Position numbers and translations under genes: made by a program. Positions 26,901 to 39,784 of a stretch of DNA of 64,000 bases are shown here, piece after piece; position 1 is the stretch's first letter; each line of letters starts with the position of its first letter. The DNA comes from Karalla daura (taxonomy: Eukaryota; Chordata; Actinopteri; Chaetodontiformes; Leiognathidae). Where the stretch lies: the NCBI GenBank assembly GCA_029224185.1, contig CM055188.1, positions 18,202,497-18,266,496 of the forward strand, given 5' to 3'. Under the pieces are notes generated by a model. It was not told the origin of the DNA, did no database searches, and was given only the letters and a program-made list of their open reading frames with translations.

Positions 26901-29608
26901 AAATTCAAAATTTCACTACAAGGTTTAACATCAATAAATCATGCTCACACTGGTATAACTGTGAAAGAAAATCTGGCAAATCTACCCACAGATATTTGAT
27001 TAATCTATTGGACATGCTGCACATGCACTGAGAAAGACCCGCTTCGCAATAGTGACAACAAAAGCTGATCAGGGTGAGGAAAGAAAGAAGAATATACATC
27101 CTTCCTATCCTAATCAGGATGTCATGGGCATCATTTGGTCACCCACGGCTGAAATGCAAAAGCTTTGATATTAGAGTCTTAAAAGGAGTAACCTCCGATC
27201 AAGTGCACTGCTTTAAGTCATCTGTGCGGTGGTCCCACATCACACACCCCTGAATGGACTAAATCCTGTTTCACAGTGGAGTTTTCCTTTAATTGCACAG
27301 CCACTTAATCCTGCAGAAATTGTCAATAAAGCATTAGAGTCAAGTGCCTCAGACAGAAACAGCCCCAAGAAAAGACACATACCAATAAACCTTTGCTATT
27401 TTGACATAGAGCTGTAATATACAGCATCACCTCGGAAAATAGCCGGAGTCTGTTAATCTTTGAAAGCTGGGTCTGAAGCTGTCACAGAGGTAGAGCACTA
27501 TTACGTGTTGACTGGCTGTCCAACAAAGAACCCAATACTGGTGAAAGCAATTTTCTCATGAAACAAAAGAGAGTGACTAACTGGGATTTAAAATATTTTA
27601 AGTAATAGACATTGAATAATTGAATTCTCATATACTCTGCTATATATACCATGACCCCATCTTCCCAACAGACATTACACAAAACTTGTTTTTCTCTTTT
27701 ATCTGATTGCTATTTCTGTTCCTTCAAGTTGGAAAACTGTCAGTAGAAATGTGTGCTAGTGAACTCTGCAGTCAGAAAGGTCTCCATTGATTCACAGTGA
27801 TAAATAACAACAAATGGTGCATCCTCTCTCCACTGTTCCCGCTCCATCATTGACCTTTCCCTCTTCCACTCATTAAGCCACTGTGGTTAATGGTGGCATT
27901 TCAAACAATGTAACACCTTTGGCGATTAATCCATTCCCTCAAGCGTTTGGAATACATCCATTTATTATCTTGGTACTATAAGTAAATACAGAAAAAAAAA
28001 TCCAGACACTCATTGTAATCTTTAATAATACTTTCAATTTTTTGGATCCACATTGCAGAGTGTGGCAAGGCAAAGATGTGGTTTCATTTGAATACAAGTA
28101 AAACAAATAAGCATAAGCATGTTCTCCATCACAATGCAGGATTTACTAATAAGAGAAGTATGAGTGCAATTTGTTTTACACGTAATACCAGATGGGTTGT
28201 TTACTGAGCAAAAAACACAAGTTCTGTTACCTTATAAAAGCTTTTGATTAAAATGTTAGCCACTGGCTAAACAGATTGTTGATTATTCCTTCCTGATAGT
28301 GAACCAAATCTGTTTTATATGAGAAACACTTTGTGGTGCACGGTGCTGCCTCTAGATATAACACTACTGGGTCCATTCCAACAACACGTATCACACTGAA
28401 GCAAACTGATAGAGCGTCTGTCGCCTTTTTGCACAATGAAGCGAATTAACATAGCACCTGTTTACTTATCAGGTGCAAGCTGTGCTCAAGCATCCAATCA
28501 ATTGTTTTATGCAATCTGGCTAAAGGATCCATTATAATAATCCACTATGAAGATGAAGGAATATTGAATCGAATCAAATGCCAGCACCAGATCTCAGAAA
28601 AAGCTAGATGTACAAGCAAGCTGGTTGGAGCTACAATAAGCTCATCTGTCATTATCACAGCCATAATGGGATTTCTGAGAGGGTAGGTAGCAAATACATA
28701 ACTAGGTTGAACAATACTTTTATAATCTTAGTTTTCCTTATGTGGTGACACTTTGTTATTAACTGCACAGAGATTCAACATGTGATTAGTGCTTTTTCCA
28801 GAGTAGCACTAGACTGGATTATTCAACATTGTGCCCTGAAACAGAAAAGCAAAGCAGTCCTATTTTGCCATTTTCTAAAAACACATTGAATTGTTAGCCA
28901 CAAATTGTATCTATATATCTATTTACAATTAACCATTGACTGTTACAGACATGAATGCAATGGTAGTGTAACAGCATAGAAAATAAATACCTTAAATGGA
29001 TGTTCCCCGTTATTGACATTAGGCTAGCCACATTTCTTCACACGAGCATAACTTCTAAAGCTAAATCAGATGTACTTTGAAAACATTTCCTGCATAGTTT
29101 AACTGAACAGAACTGTAACAGTGGAACAAGAAGAAAAATTAAAAACTTACAAAAGAAAAATGAAGACGAGACTAACATTTAGATCTTACCTCAGATCGCA
29201 CAGAATGAATTCCCTCCAAAATGTTACCACATGAAAATGGTCCCAGATGAATTGCAGGCTTCATCCAAAATCATTCCCTAAAAGTGCCCCATGTTGCATC
29301 CTACATAGAGAGTGCCCTACTTTGTAGAGTTGTCCATGACCATTCTAAGTATCCTGCAATGCCTCTTGAAAAGTGATGTAAAACTGATGATCACTAACAA
29401 AGCAATAAATGTATTGTGACGCTTTTTGGAAAATATTGCATCATGTGCAGCAGCTCAAAAATATGTACAAAGAAAATTATTACTATTATTATTATTATAG
29501 ATTATTATTTTGTTTCTTTGCTAAGGCTGACATGGAAATAATACTGTAATGTTTTGAGAATATAAAAGATAGTCAGAGCGTCACTGGAATAAATGAAGTG
29601 GCTCATAC

Positions 29609-29652
<44 letters not shown>

Positions 29653-29656
29653 TTTA
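29609..29656 (+). repeat. (TA)n plus poly-T
   Basis: About 18 TA units with one interruption, followed by 12 T. Confidence 0.9.
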
Positions 29657-30566
29657 AACGAAAACCTATAATAAAAACCAAAGAGTCAAGTATTGGACTT
29701 TGGTTTAAACGGAAGTTACTGGAAACTGAAACTGAAAAAGTCATTATTGCATCAATGTGGAAAATTATGTTCAGCATATTTTGCATTTATTAAAAAAATG
29801 CACAACTTCATTTACTTTATAAACTTGCTAGCAGGCACTGATTAGACACACTATAAATGTGTCAGTAATAACGTCATTAAATCGCAGCTATAGTACATTG
29901 TCCACTATATACTTTGCAAAGCAGGGAAGGAGGGAACAAAAGGCTGCTTTCAGACACAATTGTAGTCTTTCTGCAAGTACAATGTAAATTGTAACATGGC
30001 AAAAGGTTACTACTAACTGAAAATAATATTATAATTAACTATTGTAGCTTTATCTGATTTATTAAATTAAAACAGATAACATATTTTGTTATTATTTGTT
30101 TTGGAGGTCAGGTTCTTACAAAACTGATTGTAAAATGTGTAAAACAATAATTTGTCTTTCAAAGCATAAGTAACATAAGATAAATAAATAAAAGAATTGA
30201 AGCTAGTTGTATGAATTTACAATGCAATTTCAAGAAAGTAGGCATATTGAGGACACACAAAATCTGTTTCAAAGCATTTATGAAGCCTGTTTTGTGGAAG
30301 TTTATGACAATGTATTGCTGCACAAGAGGCACTGTGTCACAATAAGGAAGACAATAAAGTATGGTAATTAGTCAGTAATGCTTTACAAACAACACAATAA
30401 AGCCCTGCAAATACTCCATGTAGTCGCTCCCATTCTTCATTCAGCAGCACAGTTGTTGCGGCGTATGTAGCAAACATCTGTGCCAGAGCTGCTGCTGCAG
30501 GCCTAACCTCAGAAACGTAGCTTTATCTCCAGTTCTAAAGACATGCTTGTGCTCAGCAGATCTCAC

Positions 30567-30706
30567 CTCTGCAGACTCCAGGTTATCTCCATTTTTCATC
30601 CACCTGTAAGAAGGCTTCGGCTTCCCTGTGGCTTTACACTCCCACGTCAATGAGTCATCGATGAGCTTCTGGACATCTTGGGGTTTTTCAATGAGATGTG
30701 GAGGCG
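30567..30706 (-). CDS. cntn3: Contactin exon: Ig4, first half
   Basis: 140-nt exon, acceptor tatattgccag, donor GCAGAG|gtgaga. The incoming G completes an Ala, then PPHLIEKPQDVQKLIDDSL, TWECKATGKPKPSYRWMKNG and DNLESAE. The WEC Cys and the YRW Trp are the Ig4 core residues. DSLxWEC and GKPKPSYRW are wording I recall from CNTN3. The exon ends in phase 0; with the next exon it gives ESAE-ERIQVANG, one residue longer than the recalled mammalian linker. In the contactin and L1 families, Ig1 to Ig4 fold into a horseshoe used for adhesion, so this exon contributes to that module. Confidence 0.96.
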
Positions 30707-33700
30707 CTGGCAATATAAAAAAAGCAAGAATAACTGGAAGTGATCAAATTTTGTAAGAGACATAGAGAAAATGGCATGTCTGTGATTAAATGACAACTAC
30801 TCGTTAGAAACATTTCCACTGCTAAAACCCAGAGAAAACAAAGATGAGACAGTGACAGTGTTTACATGCTTATCTAACTCGTGTGCTAACAGCAATTAAC
30901 TTTAATAGGCTGCAATAGGAGCATTGCACTCTCTTCCTTGGTTATACCTGTGAGGCTGCATACAGGCTGTATCAGTTCTGTAGGTACAATTCAGTTAAAA
31001 GGTCCAGTGATCCTCAGATTAAGCCAAAATAAAATGTGTGCTTCTATTTTCATTATGAATATTATATCTAAAAACAATGGGAAATAAAGCAGAGTGATTA
31101 TACAATAAATTATAAATTAACCAAAGTACATGGTTCAGGGTTTGATCAGGACCTTGAATAATTGATGTCAGGCCTCGAAGCTCTCCTGCAAAGTCAAACA
31201 TTGAAAATATTATAAAAACAAATGTAGAGCCCTGTACATGATAACTGCTTGGGGGTTACTAACTAATTAAGAAAAGGAATGTTTTCAAAATTTTGTGCAA
31301 GGTTTATAATTTCAGTTGATTTTTATTATTAGTGATCGGCCTTTCAATCCCACATTTATTACTTTGGTTTAAGGTGTGATATCCGCAAGTTCTGGTCTCA
31401 AGATTTATTTCAGATACATAGTTTGCTTGTAGTGGAAAGAAATTGATGAAAACCAGATCCATATAAATTAAGGTGGCTACTGGTGCCTTAAAAAGCCTCC
31501 ATTCGATACAATCTCTGTTAATGATGGTGTAATTATGAAGAAAGAAAATTGATTCTTGTTGTGCTACACCATGCAAGTAACTCAAAGCTGGTTAGTGATT
31601 ACACCACCACATTACACACCTACATAAAACTAGATCTGTAAAGCTGTTGGTGTAATGCCCTGTGCGCTCTGGATGATGTGCCAGTCAAGACTACTATCAT
31701 CCTATATCACATAAGGCCACTGGCAAGACAAGAGTAATGGCTGATGCGCTTTTCCATTCCACAGACCTCACCTAATGCTGCTTTCAAGGACTGACCTTTG
31801 TGGAGGCTTTTCAGTACCCGGACAAATTCCCCTTTAATTGGCTTCTGCTATACAGCACTGTATTTGCCTTTAAGTAAAACCGGATAACAGGAAGAGAAAT
31901 CCATTAACAGCAAACATATCCCCACTGTATCTCAGTGCATCTTCAGCATGAGATTGATGCGTGAGCTGTGACTTAGAACATGGTTGTTCAGAAATATAAA
32001 GGGCCAACAGATAAAAGAGGTTAGAAAGAGGTTGGGGGTTGGGCATTTGTGTGGACAATGTATATTTGTTGGTACTGATGCCAGATCAAAAACCAGTCCA
32101 GTGTGAAATGAATATTTGTATTTATGAATCATGTGTTGCACTGGTTGTAGTGTAAACCTTTGAGACCCCTGCGGCTGCTCTGAGGGAGCACAAGGATGCC
32201 TCAGGTAATTATCATTTAACTTGTGTTAGTATTTCATTTGACCTTCTTTGCTGCTTGAAACAGTTTCAGAAATAAGGTGTCAATTCTCAAACTGCTGTGT
32301 AACATTGTCTCCCCAAACTCATTGTTTCACTTTACAATAAATGCAACCATAAATCAACTTATTTCCCCGATGTTTAAAAATAGTAATCGAACCTTTGTTA
32401 GACTGTACCTCCAAGCAATCTATGTGCCTCTGTGTGTGTAGAGGACCCAATGGTATAAGCCACTCTGTGAGACTCCACAATCACCAGTAATTTAAGATCA
32501 CATCCATTTACGCTACTGCAATCCTCCATCAGAGCTAGGCCAGGCTGCCCCACCCACTGCACCTTTCAGGACTGCACAGTTGTTGTTTTTTTTTTTCCCA
32601 CTCCCAACTGTCAGGGTCCCTCACTCTATCCCTCACCTGCTGCGAATGTATTGACTCTCAGTCAGCGCTCACCAAATGAAAGCAGGCAGCCCATCTCTGC
32701 CCGCTCGGGCCAAGTGCGCATACAATCAGGACAAATGTCAAATGGCTAAAGCAGAAGAGAGATGGGAATTTGCCTTATCAGTTAAATCACGGTGAGGTAA
32801 TGCAGCGGTGAGTCTGCAGAAACACAAATGAGGCCACAACAGCAGAAACAAACCTGTCAAGAGCTTTGCATTCACTTTCACTCTCCTCTGAGTAATATCA
32901 ACATCAACCTTTGAGCAAACGTCCATTTCCCCTCAGGCTTTTCTTTCAGAGACAGACACTTAACAGAACAACCCCTGTGTGTTTGGCTTACTTAAAAACT
33001 GTCTGAGACAGATATGCCAAAAAAGACTGTGGCAAAATACGGCCTGACTTTAGAAAACTCATTAATTTTTCACCTCAAGCGTCAAACTAAAAGTGTGATT
33101 TTTAAGCCCTACATGAGGTAAAGCATTTCTGTTTTGGTTTGTTAGGCAAACAGATGGTAAAATTAAGCATCTCTAAAATACTATTGAAACACAGTATTCC
33201 TATTATTAATCAGCTGTATTGAAAACAGACAGTGCTTTTGTATCCTTGTACGATAAGAGCATTATTAAAAATGTGAAAAAGTTTTAACAAAGACCCCGGC
33301 ATCACAATAAAGTAACACCTTCATTGCTTCCTGTCTAACTCAACGCCCGGCTCGCCAGCCTCAGCTGCTTGCTTGGAGGTACATGAGGTACCCTTATCGA
33401 TTGGGCCATTGGCTTACACTGGTGACGAATGTCTCAAAGGCTTAATTCAAAGAGAGTTCAAAACAAGATTACTGATTTTTATCACCTGCCTGTAGACAGC
33501 GGAAGAGAGAGGGTGACAAAACACATCAAAAATGAGAGAGGAGCCACAGCCCAGAAGGACAAATGAAGCCTTAGTGGATCACAGCGTGCTCTTGGTCTAT
33601 TATAGTAGAGCTTCCAAGATTGTTGTAAATAATGGAAAATTGTTTAATGCCCCAAATGAGTTATTTTTTTGACAGCTGACACAGCATGACTCGAAGGGAA

Positions 33701-34259
33701 GGGAGTTCGGGGGGGAAGAAAACACAGAGTGGTGGAGTTACGTAGAGGAAAAAATCTATATGTTCAAAGAGCGAGATAGCAGCCTGGCAGACCCGGACAA
33801 AATATCCTGAAAATACTGATGGAGTGGTGGGAACTGTTTCATCCTCTCACTTGCGGCTATGTCACGCATGATTATGGTGAGTTGCAAGGATACTAGAGGC
33901 ATACAACTACTGTATGCAGCTGATTTAAACTCATGAGAACAGCGGGCTTTGATTATTTGCACAGTATGAGGACAATGAGAACAATGCACACATAAATCCC
34001 TGGCTTGCAGTTTAAAATAAATACACTTCCTCTGAAAGCGTCAGTCCAGTTTCAGTCACATCTTGTTTTAATCTTCTTGTATCCTCCAAACACTACTTTA
34101 TTCTGCTCAAAGAACAAAATCAATCCTCCTCAGATATTTCAGTCTGGTCCCATAGTGCCAATTATTTTCAATATGCTGTGCCCTATTGAATTCTATTCTA
34201 TAGAATAGATCTTCAGCATGAACCCGACCAATCTCACATCTTTACTGATTCTGTCCAAT

Positions 34260-34470
34260 AAATACATTTCTATTGCACCCCAACCAGTAGTTGGCAGATG
34301 ACCGCTCCCTCTGAGCCTGGTTCTGTTGAACAGAGGTTTTTCCTCACCCCTGCCGCATCAGCATGCTCATGGGGTCCTTTTCAGTTTTGTTGCGCTCTGC
34401 TCTGTTTATGCTGCTTGTTGTTTTGTTCATGTAAAGTGTCTTGAGATAACATTGTTATGCACTGGCACTT
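34260..34470 (+). mobile_element. Teleost interspersed repeat, 3' end type
   Basis: Contains CTGAGCCTGGTTCTGTTGAA, then AGAGGTTTTTCCTCACC, CTCATGGGGTCC and TGTAAAGTGTCTTGAGATAA, then TGCACTGGCACTTTAAATA. This block order is typical of an abundant fish repeat whose end reads GTAAAGTGCCTTGAGA and continues to a TATAAATAAA-like tail. The transposon class is not assigned. Confidence 0.6.
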
Positions 34471-34539
34471 TAAATAGAAGCGAAGTTCCTTCTTCATGCT
34501 CACTCATCCGCACTGTGTGTTGTTTGTAGTAGGTGTGCA

Positions 34540-35020
34540 GCATAGACTGTATGTAAAGGATGGATGTAGTCCTCCGGTATGAAACATAAGCCCGCGCTGA
34601 AGCTCCAAAAAATACTTCCTCCAATACACATCAAGTTAAACAAGTCAAAATGTAATTTTAAATCATGAAATACTCATTTAATATTTTTTCTCAGCTAAAC
34701 TTTCTCATGCCAGAGTGTAATCGGGTGGTCAATTGCAAATAATTCTATGATTAATGAGATACTGGAGCTTAAATTAATGAATAGGGCCGCGTCTATTTGG
34801 ATTAGAGGGGACCATCACTGAGGGTATGAATAAGTGGGTATGTTGAGGATGACGGAGGGAAAAGTTATATCCGTCACTCACTCCACTCCACTCCCACTCT
34901 CTCATCCAAATATGGTTTCTGCTGGCTCCAGAGTCAAGATGGCAGCGGCATGTGAGCTAGACTCTGCTTCAAAGACGTCTCCTCACAAACTAATGGGTAA
35001 TGTCACAGAGGGCTGAGGCT
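34540..35020 (+). mobile_element. Non-autonomous fish repeat, possibly split in two
   Basis: Starts with GCATAGACTGTATGTAAAGG plus ATGGATGTAGTC. About 300 bp on it contains CCACTCCACTCCCACTCTCT, ATCCAAATATGG, TTCTGCTGGCTCCAGAGTC and AAGATGGCAGCGGC. The wording resembles a repeat common in fish genomes that begins with TAGACTGTATATAAA. It lies directly after the previous repeat; the middle part is unassigned. Confidence 0.45.
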
Positions 35021-35996
35021 TGGTGTGCAGCTAGTTTGCAATAAGACTAGATACTGACTGAATGGAAACTGAATAGAAATGACAACCAGTCTAAAGTATG
35101 ACTAGATAAGTCTTATGTAAGGCCTCTTCGTCAAAGATTAAAACTTACAAGTACTTTTTTCATGTTTTCTGTGATACGACATAAAGGATGCTGAGCACTG
35201 TTGCCATGATTTATCATATGTATAGTATATGGGTATGATTTAAATAACAGCAGTGATGCACATATCTGAAAATACTGCTGGAAGAGAAAACCAAATTTTT
35301 ACCTTCATACTTAAATTATTCTTCTCTCAGTTAATGTTTATTTGTTAAATATGTATACGTTTAATAGATTAAACACCAAAATTACAGAAAAAACATCACT
35401 GTGGTATACCACTGGCTTTTCATCCAATGGTTTTATTTACAGAGAGATTAACTATGTATCATCTGTCACTGTGCAAGAACAGGTTTTTTTGTGATGGACA
35501 CTGGGAGGAAGTGGCTGCAGTCATTCAGACTTCTGGAAGGTGCGATTTTGACAATGTGTGAATCCACTAACCCCCTTCCCCTGGATCCAGATGCTGCTGT
35601 GCAGATTATGTCCCTGACATATGTGCCACAGCTCTATGTATAGTACATTTAATGGCTTTGATCTTCGTTCAAGTTGGATGTCAATCATGATGCCATCTGG
35701 TGCAACCCAATACAAGGCTCACCAACAAGGTCGCGTCCAAGGGCTCAGCCTCATCCGCATCACTCCTTTAATCTGGATCAAAATATCGGAGGCATTATGG
35801 CAGACAGCCTTTAATCATTTTGATGTGCCGTTAAAACGCACCTCCCTCCTCTCGTGCACCACATGAGGCTCTGCTGATCGTTGCTGACTACTTTATAAGA
35901 CCCCTTGTGTCTGCTTTGTGCTGTCTTTCAGTCTGAGCGGGCCTGACAGATGCAGTGTGTGCTGGTCAAATATTCATGCACGCCAGTATCGCCTAC

Positions 35997-36181
35997 CGTA
36001 AAAGGAGAGCTTTCCCTTCACTGTGTTCATTCCCCTAGAGTTCTCGGCCACACACTCGTATGTGCCAGCATCCTCCTGCTGGAAATATGGGATTTCTAAG
36101 ACGCCACTGGCTTTCCTCATGTCCACTTTCCTGGGGAAGGGTACATTATCAATTCTCCTCCAGCTTATGGATGGCACTGGG
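35997..36181 (-). CDS. cntn3: Contactin exon: Ig3, second half
   Basis: 185-nt exon, acceptor ccttcttgcag, donor TACG|gtaggc. It encodes PVPSISWRRIDNVPFPRKVD, then MRKASGVLEIPYFQQEDAG, TYECVAENSRG and MNTVKGKLSFY. It carries the core Trp (SWRR) and the F-strand Cys (YEC) that pairs with the Cys of the previous exon. EIPxFQQEDAGxYEC is a contactin signature. The RKASGVLEIP segment leans to CNTN3, VAENSRG and FY lean to CNTN4, and NPVPSISWRR leans to CNTN6, so this exon alone does not fix the paralogue. Its splice phase matches the Ig4 exon 5.3 kb away. Confidence 0.97.
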
Positions 36182-37001
36182 CTGCAAGAAGGGAGAAAAG
36201 TACAGATGTTAACCCCTCTGAAGTCACTGCTTTGAATTTCTATTTTAAAACACTTATTGCTTGGGAGTGAAGTGCGGCTTCTCATATGTCAAGGGGTTAA
36301 TTAAGACTTGACACAAATAATAAAGTAACTGTTTTTGTTCCATTGCTGCGATTTAAAAATCAGTCTCCTGCTATTTGGTCTACCTTTAAGAGATTGACAT
36401 TGTGATAATTATCATTTGACAGGCAAAGAATTAAAATGGTGCACCTTAAAAGGCTTAAAAAAAATGACTCACCTCACACAACCTTATAGCACATAACAGG
36501 CAACTGTCAAGTCACACATTCTCACCTCAAATTCCCAGAGAGACAGGATGCCCAAATTCAGATTTAATTAAAATGGTCAATATTTAATCATTCACAATGT
36601 TATATTGTGAAGTGGCATAATGTATCTTGTGTAGAAGTGTAGAAGACCACTGACACAAGTTTAAGGACTTTTCATCCCCCCTGGGGATAAACCTGTGTGA
36701 ATAATGTTTGACAACTCGGTAAAATTGTTGAATTGAGCATATCGCCTGGTGTTATCTTCACACAGACTATAAAACTACTATAAAACTACACTATAAAACT
36801 ACTATAAAAATGATTTTCATAAAGGATTCTCAGGCACCATCATGTGCTGGATGATTTCTTGGATGAGCAGTCTTGTGTGTAACATGAGGATTGCAGCAAA
36901 AGTGGTAAAACACATGACAAAAAAATATTCCAGAGCTGCATTGTTAATATTTTTCTTTGTATGCCACTGAGTGTGCAGAGGCTGATTGAAGCAAGCCTTA
37001 C
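36182..37001 (-). other. Intron between Ig3a and Ig3b exons (820 nt)
   Basis: Short intron carrying an 11-bp imperfect tandem repeat at 36766-36808. No other feature seen. Confidence 0.9.
36766..36808 (+). repeat. 11-bp imperfect tandem repeat
   Basis: Four copies of an ACTATAAAACT-like unit, in the short intron between the two Ig3 exons. Confidence 0.8.
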
Positions 37002-37104
37002 TTTCCAAGAGCAAAGCATTCCAGCTTAACAGTGGATCCTTTGGCAATGTGGACGACCTCGGGAAACTGAACTTCAATCTTTGGCTCATATTCACCCATC
37101 ACAC
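37002..37104 (-). CDS. cntn3: Contactin exon: Ig3, first half
   Basis: 103-nt exon, acceptor tgtttcag, donor GGAAA|gtaagg. It encodes (G)VMGEYEPKIEVQFPEVVHI then AKGSTVKLECFALG; the last two bases (AA) join C of the next exon to make Asn, giving the family ALGNPVP junction. The Cys in LECFALG is the B-strand Cys of Ig3. The GVMGEYEPKIEVQFPE linker is nearly invariant in contactins 3 to 6 and clearly identifies the family. The only long open frame on this strand here is a different, unrelated frame, so the exon is easily missed by ORF calling. Confidence 0.96.
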
Positions 37105-39431
37105 CTGAAACAGAAATGCAAACAAGCGTTGGCAACTGAGCACAATGAGGACCCAAGTTTTTAGTTTCTGCTCTTGCTTAACAGTAACTGGAAAGCTTTT
37201 TCAAGTAAAGTCCTCTTTTTTTCCCTCCAAGCTGAATTTTTTTTTTTTTAACTTCAAGTGCAGTATGATCTGAGCAGCAGACGAACGCTCTGCTCTTAGT
37301 GTTGTCACAGAACGCTTTTCCACTGAAAAGACATAAGGAGGGAAAAAAAAGCCAAAATACAGCTTTCCAATGGACATGCAACACAATGATGCTGTATGGA
37401 AAAACAACTTTGAGAATCCTTCGGTGGTTTGAGCTTTTACATCCAGATGAGTTTCATCTTGTTGTAGTGCTAACAGCTATGAACCATAAAATAGGCCCAT
37501 AAAATCCCCCTGGTTTCTGCCTTGTGTCTACCAAACATCCTATTCAGTGTTAGTGAAGCAGCTCTGCTGGATTATAATACTGCTGCTGTGCATGCTAAAA
37601 AATTTTTTGGATAAAGGAACAAACGAGAATGCAGCCTCTCTGGTATTCTAGCTCTGGGACAGACTTATTCATGAATCAAGACTTGAACGTCTTACATTGT
37701 TAGGAAACCACAGACATGTTTTTTTCCATTATATCATAGTAAGGAACATTATATTAATGAATCTGTAACTGGGTGAGCTTCCATTTCTCCTAGCTGTGGG
37801 TGCACTACACAATATATGCATCCCTCTCATCCACCAGTGTAACAATAGGATTTCCCCTTAGGTGTAATTCAGGGCCATGTTGCGCAAATAGCTCTTGAGA
37901 TGGAGGAAACAGGCCAATTTCATCTGGTTGATTTGGTGAGGCATGTGTTATCACGATGGCTCCCTGAGTGACTGTGAAAGCTAATTCAGATCCTTATCAC
38001 AACTGTCTCATAGCAAAGCATTACCACGGCGCTATCAGACATTTTAAGCAGACAGGTGGAAGTGGACAGGTAATTGTCTTATACCATAACCTTTTGTAGG
38101 GGACACCTGTTCGACGTGCTCGCCCCTACGACCCCTCCCCCGCCACCTACGCGAGCCCCCCCATGACTGCAAAGCAGGCCCGATGTTCTGCTGCCTCCAC
38201 AGTGAAGTAAATACAAGACGGAGGAAGCAAGGGTGGAAAATTGCAATTGCGTAAAAAGCAACACATCATGCAAGCTAATCGCAATTCTGTCTCGCATCCA
38301 ACAAATAACTACAAGTGAAGAGAAAACGTTATCATTTATTCACACATAAGACTATTTAATGATTTTGTTTTTTTAATGTAATTGATGTATGGAGGGTTGT
38401 TTATTCTACACTAAAGTTGAAAACCTTATCAACATTATTTGTATATTCAGAATCACTGTTTTCTCTATGTGAGATAAGGCTGCATAATGCATAGCAGTAT
38501 TAGCTAGCTCTCATTTTCAGCGTCTGGGCCCCAGAGTTATAAGATGTGAGTTGAGTCCTGTATTAGAGCGATATGACGGCACTTAAAAGCTGTCTGGGGA
38601 AAAGCAATGATTACTGGCAGGGTATTAGACTTTATTTCCTGGGTAAACAGTTGACTGTGGGCGAGAAATGCATGCTTATAACTAAAAGATGAATTTATTT
38701 ATCATTTACTTATTGTTTACTGATTATTTGCTAATATCTGTTGATTATCGTGATCATAGTTGGCTGGAGTATTTAAACAAAATAGCAAAAAAAGTAAAAT
38801 CCCTAAGCATTTAACAACTTATGTACTATTCATAAATGCTGAAAAGGGAGAATATAATAGAGTGTCTCTAGTATAAATTTCTTTTTAATAACAAGTTCCA
38901 CCTTTGGAAAGTTTTTCACAGCAGCAGATCAAGTGGATGAGAAAATGCCACGTTTATGTGGTACAAGACATTTAAAGTGAAAGTAACATTTAGCTTCATA
39001 TTTCTACTGCATTACATTAGTTATGCTAAGGAGCCTGCTTCCAGGACAGAAGCCTACAATTAGATTAGTTGTTGACAATGACCTTTCCTGCACAGTGCCT
39101 TGATAAGGCCAGCCTGAAGCACCGGATCACATGTTAAAGGACATGGTGAAATTAGCGAAGGAAGAGATGATTAACCTTTGAATTTTATGTATTCCTAAAA
39201 ACCACTGTTCTACTTTCAGGTACAAACACATTTTAATTCCTTTTTCAGTCTTTTTCTTTATTTTTTGTCTTTTTTTATTGTGAACTGACATATTTTCAGC
39301 ACTATTAAATTAAATCAAGCATTTGATTCCAGCAAAGAACAATGAGAGCATAACGAAAACACTGTTTGGACCACAATATTCTGAATGTAAAAAAAGTGTT
39401 TATATAAGCGCAGTGTATAACCACGACTCAC
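37105..39431 (-). other. Intron between Ig2b and Ig3a exons (2.3 kb)
   Basis: Mostly AT-rich. Contains one GC- and CpG-dense pocket at 38112-38182. No other feature seen. Confidence 0.9.
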
Positions 39432-39635
39432 CATCACTGCGGAGAACTAGTGGCGTGGGTGGACCCTGGACCCTGGTTTTGGTGACAGTGTTTGTCACCA
39501 CACAAGTGTAGTTGCCAACGTCTGAAGGCTCCACTTTGGCAATGTACAGATTCCCTGTCTCCTGTGAGATGAAGCGGCGGGTGTCCTGCTTCACGAATGT
39601 TGGGTACTCATTGAAGATCCATGAAAATATGAGAT
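39432..39635 (-). CDS. cntn3: Contactin exon: Ig2, second half
   Basis: 204-nt exon, acceptor ttatccacag, donor GATG|gtgagt. It encodes LIFSWIFNEYPTFVKQDTRR, then FISQETGNLYIAKVEPSDVG, NYTCVVTN and a tail GPPTPLVLRSD. The Cys in NYTC closes the Ig2 disulfide with the Cys in the preceding exon, and N-Y-T is a predicted N-glycosylation sequon. The WIFNEYP and SQETGNLYIAKVEPSDVGNYTC segments are strongly conserved in contactins 3 to 6. The human CNTN4 I recall lacks two residues after the FNEYPS segment; this exon keeps the longer CNTN3-like form (FVKQD). Phases in and out fit both neighbours. Confidence 0.97.
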
Positions 39636-39784
39636 CTGTGGATAAAGAATAATGCACACTTAAACCTCAAAACAAATAGAAACACAATTAAGAGAGATCA
39701 TTGATAACAGGGTTGAGAGCAGCAGAGCCCTATGGCGCCATTTGGTACAAAATGGATATGATAATGGATAGATGGATAGATAGG

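Larger units (their letters stand above)
25312..30566 (-). other. Intron between Ig4a and Ig4b exons (5.3 kb)
   Basis: Holds an interspersed-repeat fragment at about 26.65-26.90 kb and a (TA)n/poly-T tract at 29.61 kb. No other exon or gene seen. Confidence 0.85.
30707..35996 (-). other. Intron between Ig3b and Ig4a exons (5.3 kb)
   Basis: Holds two adjacent fish-type interspersed repeats at about 34.26-35.02 kb and a G-rich run at 33.70 kb. Nothing else recognised. Confidence 0.85.

Noticed and set aside
34192..34209. 18-bp perfect palindrome TCTATTCTATAGAATAGA
   Set aside because: Chance expectation is about 0.25 in this window and the sequence is AT-rich; not convincing alone.
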